This document shows positions 43,538 to 50,027 of a DNA stretch of 64,000 nt, one piece after another. How positions within the stretch are numbered: position 1 is the stretch's first letter; the number at the start of each line of letters is the position of its first letter. The translations under genes were made by a program, and so were the position numbers. A model generated the notes under the pieces. That model was not told the origin of the DNA and searched no databases. It was given only the letters and a program-made list of their open reading frames with translations. Origin of the DNA: a virus; the IMG/VR virus record IMGVR_UViG_3300005663_000003, positions 22,672 through 86,671 of that record; one strand, written 5' to 3'.

Positions 43538-43994
43538 GCCGGGGGACATAGTGCAAGGCGCCGCGCTGGAGTCAGGCCAAGCCCTTATCCTTTCGGGCGA
43601 AAGAGATGCTGTGAAGTCGTGACCGGCCCAGGGTGGAGCGTTCTCCCCCTTGATTGAAGCGGAACGGCATCGGAAAGCGTAGGGGTGAGCGTCCGTCGGG
43701 TCGGAGTTACTCAAGGGCGGATGGCCCGCCTGCTCCGAATTGGAAACTCGACGGACGCGAATCCTTCCCCACGAATCCCCACCGCTCCACGTCAGGGTGA
43801 AAGGCTTGCCCCCAAATTCCTCAGACCCTGGATGTGCTTCAAGGAATTCGCTCAAGTAGTCGGGCGGCGATGTCGATGTCGGTGGTGCTCCCTAGAAAGG
43901 GAGCTGGCCCAGCGGCTGGTCGGCAACGCTGGGCCAGCTTGGGAACACGAATACTCCCAGGCTAGCACAATGCCGCGACAGCTCTGGGGGGTTC
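43538..43994 (+). ncRNA. 457-nt structured intergenic region (candidate ncRNA or replication origin)
   Basis: No convincing gene is seen. Many perfect stems are: CTTTCG/CGAAAG (43590-43603); GGAG-CGTT-CTCC extended (43632-43649); a nested element with helices of 10, 6 and 5 bp (arms 43689-43698/43749-43758, 43701-43706/43733-43738, 43716-43720/43726-43730); CAGGGT/ACCCTG (43793-43798/43825-43830); CTCCCT-AGAA-AGGGAG (43888-43903); and a 10-12 bp stem (43902-43913/43928-43939). It ends with GCTAGCAC and lies directly upstream of a replication-type HTH gene. Strand is by context only. Confidence 0.45.
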
Positions 43995-44963
43995 GTGAGC
44001 GGACACGTTCTTCGGGATGGATGCTTCTCTTGGGTCAGGGCGGTCAGCTCGAACGACGGGCCACCGAAGTCGACGACGCGTCACGTCCTTCTAGCCCTCT
44101 CGCTCTACATGAGCCCGAAGGGGGATAGCTGCTTCCCGTCGATAGCCACCCTGGCCGACGACACCGGGCTGAGCGAGCGCAGCATCATCACGCATCTCCA
44201 AGAGGCCGACGCCCTCGGGTGGATCGCGCGCCAGGCCATGCCGATGCCGTCGAAGGGCAAGGGCTGGAAGCGGATGGCCTACGTCGCGACCGCCCCCGCG
44301 AAGGTCATGCAGCTCGCGCAGAAGGTGGTGAAGGACGTTCACCACGAACAAACCGAAGGCGGTGAACCTGACGACGAAGGTGGTGAACCTGACGGCGATA
44401 TGGTGGTGAAGGACGTTCACCCGATGCATCCAGTAGATGCTTCCAGTGATGCGGCCAGCCCGCCTCGGCCCAAATCCTCCATCCAAGAAAAGGCAGCGAA
44501 GCTCCTCGACTCGGGGAGGGCGACCGCGTGGGAGGAGAAGTTCTTGCGGTCTCAGCTCTCGAAGCTCGCGGCCGGGAAGCCTCTGTCCGTCGACAAGCTC
44601 ATCGAAGTCCTCGACGAACACGGCGAAATCCGGGAAGCGAAATCGGTCAACGTCCCGAGCGTCGCGGATCAGGAGCGCCAGATGCGCGAGACCCTCAAGC
44701 ACGACGAGGGCCTCCTGAAAGAACGCACGGCCGACGACGGACACATACCGCCGGACATCGTCGCGGCGTGTATACGAAAGCGAAACCGCCTGGCCCTCGT
44801 CGTCCCGCCGTGGCTCTCCGAGATGTCCGAGAAGCACCCGGTCGAGCAGACGGAGCCGCGCCGGAGGAAGCTCACGTCCCGTGAGGTCGACTCACGCTTA
44901 GGGAAGATCGCCAAGGCCGCAGACGATGCCGAGAAAGATTCCGCCTCGCAGTCTGTCGGCTGA
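43995..44963 (+). CDS. Helix-turn-helix replication initiator-like protein
   Basis: 322 residues from GTG 43995 after a G-rich ribosome site. The N-terminal winged helix (RHVLLALSLYMSPKGDSCFP, then SIATLADDTGLSERSIITHL and EADALGWI) is of the HTH_36 type common in phage replication (O-like/DnaD-like) proteins. The middle is low-complexity with repeated GGEPD; the C-terminal part is helical and charged. It follows the structured gap and precedes a recombination ATPase, so it may bind an origin in that gap. Helicase-loading is inferred only. Confidence 0.6.
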   Translation: MSGHVLRDGCFSWVRAVSSNDGPPKSTTRHVLLALSLYMSPKGDSCFPSIATLADDTGLSERSIITHLQEADALGWIARQAMPMPSKGKGWKRMAYVATAPAKVMQLAQKVVKDVHHEQTEGGEPDDEGGEPDGDMVVKDVHPMHPVDASSDAASPPRPKSSIQEKAAKLLDSGRATAWEEKFLRSQLSKLAAGKPLSVDKLIEVLDEHGEIREAKSVNVPSVADQERQMRETLKHDEGLLKERTADDGHIPPDIVAACIRKRNRLALVVPPWLSEMSEKHPVEQTEPRRRKLTSREVDSRLGKIAKAADDAEKDSASQSVG

Positions 44964-44973
44964 CCGTGCTAGC
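44958..44973 (+). promoter_or_regulatory. Repeated intergenic element (copy A)
   Basis: The 16-mer GGCTGACCGTGCTAGC at 44958-44973 recurs exactly at 49650-49665. Both copies adjoin the phrase ATGGCTGACAC. Copy A covers the end of the HTH gene and the leader of the ATPase gene. It contains GTGCTAGC, also present in inverted form at 43961. It could be an operator or a promoter with -10 TAGCAT; a good -35 is not seen. Confidence 0.4.
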
Positions 44974-45001
44974 ATGGCTGACACCACAAAGGAGAAACGC
45001 G

Positions 45002-46474
45002 ATGGCTAAGATGAATCCCTTCCAGAAGGCGAAGCGCGGGAAGAAGTGGGTGAAGCTCCTCATCTCCGGGGGGAGCGGCGGGGGCAAGACGCTCACCGCC
45101 TTGCAGATCGCGTGCCACATGGCGGTGGCACTCGGCCGCCCCGGGAGCGTCGCGGTCATCGACACCGAGGACGGGAGCGCGGACCTCTACTCCTACGACA
45201 CCGTCGTCGGGGAGCCATTCTACTGCTCGTGCGAACAGTGCATGAAGGGGCCGCCGAGCGAGCGCCTGGCGCTGGAGTTCGATGTCATCGACCTGCGCGA
45301 CCACAGCCCCCAAGAGTTCCAGGGGAAGATGCGGGCGTCCCTCGATTTCGGCTACTGCATCCTGGTCATGGACTCGGCCTCGCACGAATGGTGCGGGAGG
45401 AACGGGTGCCTGGAGCAGGTCGACGCGCTCAAGGGTGACGGCAAGGGTCGCAAGACCGACAACGCCTGGAACGCCGTTACGCAACTGCACAACGCATTCC
45501 TTTCCGACATCCGCGCGATCCCCATCCACTTGATCGCGACCTGCCGCACGAAGCCCGAGCGTGGCGACGACGGCGGCGAGATCATCATCCAGCGCGACAA
45601 GGACGGACCGTTCTATTACGAGTTCGGGTTCTGGGGATGCGTCACCCGCCAGCAGCCCGGAACTCTCCACATCGCCAAGAGCAGGAGCGGTCACTTCCAA
45701 GGTGAGGTCTGGAAGAAGGCCGGGCGTCACGTCGCTCAGCAGCTCCTGTTCTGGGCCGGGCACCTTCGACAGTCGGAGCCCGTTCCCACGTCAGATTCTC
45801 CCGCGTTGAGTGGGGGGTCCGCTGTCGAGTCGGAGAAGCGACCGACTCCAGCGGGCCCCCCGCCGACCGCTCCCGAGGAGCCGAGGCGCGACCCGAAGAC
45901 GTGCAAGCACACAAGCTGGAGCTTTTACAGCTCGGTCCCCGACGAGGGCGAGCCAATCGCGGGCGCCACGTGCGACGACTGCGGCATCTTCCGCGCTGAG
46001 GAAGGCCCGCCACCAGAGACCGAGGAGCCGGGTCACCGTGTTGGCGTCGCGCTCGGGGACAAGGGACCATTCGTCGGCGGTCAGCCCTCGGAGGCCGAGA
46101 CCGCCGGGCAGACCAAGGACGTCACGGTGTCGGACACCATCGACATCACGGACAGCGTGTCCGCTTCGATCGAGGGACCGAGCGCGGAGCAGGAACGATG
46201 CGCCCACGGCGCCATCAAGGACGGCGCGTGCGTCGACTGCGGTGCCAAGGTCAACGAACCCGACACGTCCGAGCCCGAGCCCGAGGAAGACCCCGAGCTA
46301 CTCAGGTGGACGCTCCAGGCCGAGGAAGCGGTGGCCGCGCTGCCGGATGCGAGCGAGGTCCAAGCGAAGGGCGAGGGCTACGTCACCCGAGCCAAGGGCG
46401 ACATCGAACGCATGAAGCTCACGGTGTCGTGGGCGAACTCCGAGCTGAAGAAGCTCGCCGCAGCCACCGCCTAG
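45002..46474 (+). CDS. Sak4-like RecA-family ATPase (single-strand annealing recombinase)
   Basis: 490 residues from ATG 45002 (AAGGAG upstream). Walker A GGSGGGKT (23-30), Walker B ILVMD (120-124), then a sensor-like strand with IPIHLIATCRTKPERGDDGG. The core (1-265) matches short AAA_24/Sak4 ATPases that aid phage single-strand annealing. The C-terminal 220 residues are unusual: two zinc-ribbon-like segments (CKH...CDDC and CAHG...CVDC), a low-complexity linker and a VTVSDTIDITDSV stretch matching tail proteins. An extra CSCEQC lies at 75-80. Confidence 0.75.
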   Translation: MAKMNPFQKAKRGKKWVKLLISGGSGGGKTLTALQIACHMAVALGRPGSVAVIDTEDGSADLYSYDTVVGEPFYCSCEQCMKGPPSERLALEFDVIDLRDHSPQEFQGKMRASLDFGYCILVMDSASHEWCGRNGCLEQVDALKGDGKGRKTDNAWNAVTQLHNAFLSDIRAIPIHLIATCRTKPERGDDGGEIIIQRDKDGPFYYEFGFWGCVTRQQPGTLHIAKSRSGHFQGEVWKKAGRHVAQQLLFWAGHLRQSEPVPTSDSPALSGGSAVESEKRPTPAGPPPTAPEEPRRDPKTCKHTSWSFYSSVPDEGEPIAGATCDDCGIFRAEEGPPPETEEPGHRVGVALGDKGPFVGGQPSEAETAGQTKDVTVSDTIDITDSVSASIEGPSAEQERCAHGAIKDGACVDCGAKVNEPDTSEPEPEEDPELLRWTLQAEEAVAALPDASEVQAKGEGYVTRAKGDIERMKLTVSWANSELKKLAAATA

Positions 46475-46486
46475 AAGGAGTCGGCC

Positions 46487-46843
46487 ATGAGCCGCAACGA
46501 AAAGCCCATCGGGGCGCGGATCGACGACCACACCAGGGGCCAAGTCTACGATGCGGTCATCGCGTTGAGCGGTCCGCCCTGGCGCATGACGAAGAAGAAG
46601 CTAGTGGGCGAGGCGCTGCGGCGTGAGGTCACGCGCCTCGCCAAACGATACAACGGCGGCAAGCCATTCCCGGTTCAGAAGGACCGGCGGCTCGCCTCGA
46701 CTGGAGGAAGCGATGCAGGCGATGCCAAAGTGGGGAAGCGGAAAGCTGGGGGGGTGGCGGCTCGCCCCCGAGCTAGGGCGCGAGCCCGAGCAAAGCGCAC
46801 GGGCTCTGCTCCTGCGCGCTCTCGACGCAGGCGCTCAAGCTGA
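46487..46843 (+). CDS. Ribbon-helix-helix protein, ParG/ParB-CBP-like, with overprinted basic tail
   Basis: 118 residues, AAGGAG site. Residues 8-62 (ARIDDHTRGQVYDAVIALSG, then RMTKKKLVGEALRREVTRLA and KRYNGGKPFP) match the centromere-binding RHH pattern of plasmid partition proteins. The last 40 residues are an Arg/Ala/Lys-rich tail made from DNA that also encodes the start of the next gene in another frame. A DNA-binding regulator is likely; no ParA partner is present. Confidence 0.6.
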   Translation: MSRNEKPIGARIDDHTRGQVYDAVIALSGPPWRMTKKKLVGEALRREVTRLAKRYNGGKPFPVQKDRRLASTGGSDAGDAKVGKRKAGGVAARPRARARARAKRTGSAPARSRRRRSS

Positions 46844-48995
46844 CACGAAGGCCGAGGCCGAAGCCTGGGGCATCGAGGTCTGTGGCTTCCCAGCACACGC
46901 GGTCATCGTCGGCGCCATCCAGGTCCACGTCGCCGACGTCCTCGCGATAGCTGAGGGCTACGACCTTCCGATGGCTCAATGCCAGGAGATGACGCGCGAC
47001 CGCTTCGGCGATGACGGCTACACATGGGATACGGAGATGGTCGACCGGAGCGTGGTGGCGAAGCCGAAGGAGGGCGGCGCGCCCATCTACTTCCAGCGGT
47101 GCAAGCCACTCGACGGGCTGCCGTGGGCGGACAGGTGGAAGCTGCGCAAGGACGACCCACGCAAGACCTCCATCCCGATCGACGAGAAGATGTCCCGCCC
47201 GTGCGACCGGCCTGACTGCGCCGAGGTCATCGCGGTCTGCGGTCACGAGCAGCTAGCCGAGTCCATCGGCGTCGTCGGCGATGAGCCCTGGGCCATGAGC
47301 GCCGAGGAGCTGGCCTCGCATCAGATCCCCCACGACATCGAGAACACCCCGTGGGGGATGGAGTGCATCGGCTGCGGGCTGTCGGTCGACGACATCAAGG
47401 AGGGGACGTTCTGCAAGCCGATAAAGAACGTCCCCCTCGGCAAGATCCACCTGGACATCGTCGCGGATGAGAACGTGCCTCCGGGCGTCGCGTTCCTGGT
47501 CGACGAAGATGGCAAGGCAGTCGGCGCCCCCGCTTCTCCTGCGGCTGCCGAGGCGGGCAGCCCTGGCCCTGGGTCGAGCGACTCCCCTGCGAGCACCCCG
47601 GCTGCGGAGTCTGCGGCCCCGGCCACCGTCTTGCGATGCGACTGCGGAGCGCACATCGCCCCGGTGGGATTCGACGGGTGCAAGCTGAACCTGTGCGCGA
47701 ACAAGGTCACTGGCACCGCACCGACCCCGCCCGCCGCTGGGTTGGAGAGTGGACCCCAGCCGGTCGAGCCTGCCGCCTCTGCGACCGGGGGCGACAGCTC
47801 GGGATCTTCGGAGCCTGACCTGCCGGACGGGATGGTCGCGTGCGAGGACTGCGGGAAGGTGAGCAAGCCCGGCGGCACGATCGTCGATAAGTTCCAGGTG
47901 CGCCGCTGTGGAACCTGTCACCGCAGTCATCACATGGGGCTGAACGATCCACCGAAAGGAGACGGGGGCCGGGCCAGCACTGGCGATGATCATGGGGGCG
48001 GTCAGCGCGATGGCGCAAGCGAGGCGCCGACGACGGTGAGGCCCGAGGAGACCGGCGGCTTCACCGCCGAGCCCGAGGAGAAGGACGACCCAGCGCCGAC
48101 CGGCCTGCCACCCGATACCCGCTGCGGAACGTGCGGACATCTCGGGAAGGAGCACGACTACCGGACTGGCAAGTGCGCGGCGTGCCAGCTCTGCGTCGCG
48201 TTCAGGTCCCGCGCCGACATGCCCGAGGTAGATGCCTCACCGAACAAAGTGAAATTCCCGCCACGCTTCTCGGTCGACTGCCCCAACTGCACCGCCTACA
48301 TCGCGAGCACGTCGGTCGACTACAGCGGCCAGCCCTGCAAGAGCTGCGGGTTCGTCTCGCCCATCGTCAAGCTCCACGGAGAGGACGCCCCGCCCTTCGA
48401 CTGGGCGCGGTTCCTCGTCCGGCACGGCAAGCGGACCAAGGCGTTCGCGTCTGGGTTCTGCAAGGTCGACGGCGACCCGATCGAACCAGGCCAGGAGGTC
48501 TTCGCCCACGCCGACGTGAAGACGAGCCGGGCCCACTCGGCGTGCATCACCGAGGCGATCGGCTACGCGCTGACCATGCTCCGCGATGGCAAGGTGGTAA
48601 CCGCCGAGCTGAACCCCACCATCGCCGACAGGGGTGAGGCGGTCAGAGAGATGTGCGCGATCTGCGCCAAGGACATCGAGCCGGGCGAATCGTGCTACCG
48701 ACTCAAAGATGTGTTCGCACACTACACCTGCGTCGAGGGCGAGGGGGTCCACCCGCCGATCGCTGACGACGACGACCGCGACCTGTGCGAGTGGCACCCC
48801 GACGAGAACCGCGCCGCGCAGGTCGGCGACGCGTTCCACAGCCTGGCGCACCTGATCGTCGGCTCCGGGAAGAACCCACTCCGGCTCTGCCGTTCCTGCC
48901 GTTCGAAGAAGCCTCACACGCGGAAGCGCAAGGAGGTTCCCATCACCGCCCCCCCGGCGGCTCGAACACCGAGCCCCTCGGGCGCGACCGCGTAA
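46713..48995 (+). CDS. Large multi-zinc-ribbon protein
   Basis: 760 residues from ATG 46713 (GGAGGAAG upstream), overlapping the RHH gene by 131 nt. Residues 1-230 form an alpha/beta domain (EVCGFPAHAVIVGAIQVHVA, then ADVLAIAEGYDLP). After that at least seven zinc-ribbon modules follow: CDCG/CKLNLC, CEDCG/CGTC, CGTCG/CAACQLC, CPNC/CKSCG, CKVDG, CAICAKD and CRSCRSK, joined by Pro/Ala/Gly linkers. It may be a scaffold for nucleic-acid or protein binding. A -1 slip near its end could fuse it to a winged-helix domain (see 48785). Confidence 0.6.
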   Translation: MQAMPKWGSGKLGGWRLAPELGREPEQSARALLLRALDAGAQADTKAEAEAWGIEVCGFPAHAVIVGAIQVHVADVLAIAEGYDLPMAQCQEMTRDRFGDDGYTWDTEMVDRSVVAKPKEGGAPIYFQRCKPLDGLPWADRWKLRKDDPRKTSIPIDEKMSRPCDRPDCAEVIAVCGHEQLAESIGVVGDEPWAMSAEELASHQIPHDIENTPWGMECIGCGLSVDDIKEGTFCKPIKNVPLGKIHLDIVADENVPPGVAFLVDEDGKAVGAPASPAAAEAGSPGPGSSDSPASTPAAESAAPATVLRCDCGAHIAPVGFDGCKLNLCANKVTGTAPTPPAAGLESGPQPVEPAASATGGDSSGSSEPDLPDGMVACEDCGKVSKPGGTIVDKFQVRRCGTCHRSHHMGLNDPPKGDGGRASTGDDHGGGQRDGASEAPTTVRPEETGGFTAEPEEKDDPAPTGLPPDTRCGTCGHLGKEHDYRTGKCAACQLCVAFRSRADMPEVDASPNKVKFPPRFSVDCPNCTAYIASTSVDYSGQPCKSCGFVSPIVKLHGEDAPPFDWARFLVRHGKRTKAFASGFCKVDGDPIEPGQEVFAHADVKTSRAHSACITEAIGYALTMLRDGKVVTAELNPTIADRGEAVREMCAICAKDIEPGESCYRLKDVFAHYTCVEGEGVHPPIADDDDRDLCEWHPDENRAAQVGDAFHSLAHLIVGSGKNPLRLCRSCRSKKPHTRKRKEVPITAPPAARTPSPSGATA

Positions 48996-49306
48996 CGCTT
49001 GACCTCGAAGAGGTAAAGCAGAAGACAGCGAAGGCGCTCGGGGGTGTAGGGATTCTGGAGGATGGCGACCTCTGCGAATTGCACGAGGGAGCGAAGCGAG
49101 TCGCTGAGCTGATGCGTGACGGAGCTTGGCACGACGCCGAAGAGATACGACGCGCGGCAGGTGAGCCGGGCGCCCCGGCGAGTGAGGGACTACGCCGAGC
49201 GCGCGAGCTGCGCGCGGTCCCCGGGGTGGAGCTGGAGCGGAGAAGCAGAGGAGGAAGGCTATGGGAATACCGGATAACACGGACGACCGAGGGCAGCAGC
49301 AAATGA
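48785..49306 (+). CDS. Winged-helix-like protein without a clear start (possible frameshift extension of 46713)
   Basis: The clear domain is residues ~72-170 (49000-49300): AKRVAELMRDGAWHDAEEIR, then SEGLRRARELRAVPGVELER and GRLWEYRI, a winged-helix pattern known from small phage DNA-binding proteins. No ATG, GTG or TTG lies between GTG 48791 and the domain; upstream starts are deep inside the other gene. The frame is -1 relative to the 46713 gene and joins it at a run of seven C (48949-48955). Either a frameshift fusion, a homopolymer error, or use of a far upstream GTG. Confidence 0.55.
   Translation: MRVAPRREPRRAGRRRVPQPGAPDRRLREEPTPALPFLPFEEASHAEAQGGSHHRPPGGSNTEPLGRDRVTLDLEEVKQKTAKALGGVGILEDGDLCELHEGAKRVAELMRDGAWHDAEEIRRAAGEPGAPASEGLRRARELRAVPGVELERRSRGGRLWEYRITRTTEGSSK
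48949..48955 (+). promoter_or_regulatory. Candidate -1 slippery run (C7)
   Basis: Seven C residues followed by G give C CCC CCG in the frame of the 46713 gene (codons GCC CCC CCG), which fits X XXY YYZ. Slipping leads into the winged-helix frame, which otherwise has no usable start. The same run is a typical place for a sequencing indel. Confidence 0.4.
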
Positions 49307-49503
49307 AGACCGCCGAGACACCGAGGCTACTCGACCCCACTAGGCCGCTCGTCTGCAAGCACGGCAACAGAGCCGAGGCGAGGCCGATACCCACGCGCCC
49401 CGGCTGGTGGCAGAACTTCGCGATCGACTGCGTGACGTGCCAGGGCGACAAGCACACAGGGATCCCCTACCAGCCCCCGGTCCCGCCGACCCGAGTGACC
49501 TAA
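49303..49503 (+). CDS. Small zinc-binding hypothetical protein
   Basis: 66 residues from ATG 49303 (ATGA overlap with the previous stop). ATG 49261 is an alternative with a stronger ribosome site (GGAGGAAG) but would overlap the winged-helix domain. CKHGN and CVTCQGD supply likely metal ligands; WWQNFAIDCVTC forms a typical strand before the second knuckle. Function unknown. Confidence 0.5.
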   Translation: MKTAETPRLLDPTRPLVCKHGNRAEARPIPTRPGWWQNFAIDCVTCQGDKHTGIPYQPPVPPTRVT

Positions 49504-49649
49504 CCAGCCGACCGCCCCCGTCCGCCGAGCTGCGCCCGCAAGACCAGCTCGACCAGTTGCCGGACGGCGTCGCCGGGGATGGTCCCCGTCGGCGCGACCC
49601 AGCTCTGTCGGGGGCGGTTGGCAACCCAGGAAATTCTGATGGCTGACAC

Positions 49650-49665
49650 GGCTGACCGTGCTAGC
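49650..49665 (+). promoter_or_regulatory. Repeated intergenic element (copy B)
   Basis: An exact copy of the 16-mer at 44958, in the 179-nt gap before the gene at 49683. A possible -10 is TAGCTG (49662-49667). The rest of the gap (49504-49649) shows no gene I can support. Confidence 0.4.
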
Positions 49666-49682
49666 TGTCGTAGGTGAAGGGC

Positions 49683-50024
49683 ATGATGCGGCGGAGCTGG
49701 AGCGAGATGTTGGTAGAGCTGGTCGAGGAAATCAGGGCGCAGGCCGAGCGGTTCGCACAGAACCACCTGGGCAGCGACGCCGACGCGCGCATCACGCGCG
49801 TCGACCATCCCGATATGCCTGGACACTTCACCTTCTTCATCGAGCAACCCGGCGAGCCCGTCATCCTCATCACGGTCTACGCCGACCACGTCTTGGAGGA
49901 GGTCGAGAAGATCACCGCGCGCCCCGGTCTGATCCTCGAAGCCATCCGCCGCGCGGCGCGCACCGTGTTCATCGACCCGCATATGGTGGGGCCGCTCAAG
50001 CGGGCCCTGGCGCGCACAGCCTAG
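49683..50024 (+). CDS. Hypothetical protein
   Basis: 113 residues from ATG 49683 behind AGGTGAAGG (GTG 49674 is in frame, adding three residues). Amphipathic N-terminal helix (SEMLVELVEEIRAQAERFAQ), a beta sheet (GHFTFFIEQPGEPVILITVY) and a C-terminal helix. No family recognised. It is followed 3 nt later by the methyltransferase gene, suggesting a partner or accessory role. Confidence 0.5.
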   Translation: MMRRSWSEMLVELVEEIRAQAERFAQNHLGSDADARITRVDHPDMPGHFTFFIEQPGEPVILITVYADHVLEEVEKITARPGLILEAIRRAARTVFIDPHMVGPLKRALARTA

Positions 50025-50027
50025 CCC

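Noticed and set aside
43689-43758. tRNA-like fold
   Set aside because: The outer 10-bp stem and inner helices look cloverleaf-like at first, but there is no T-loop consensus, no proper anticodon arm and no CCA-proximal layout on either strand.
43685-44128. 147-codon plus frame across the structured gap
   Set aside because: Composition is irregular, it ignores the following gene's start, and the same DNA forms long nested hairpins. Not supported as coding.
38817-46843. A plasmid-type partition system (ParB-like and ParG-like proteins)
   Set aside because: No ParA-type ATPase and no centromere-like array are visible; the two proteins are 7 kb apart and have other plausible roles.
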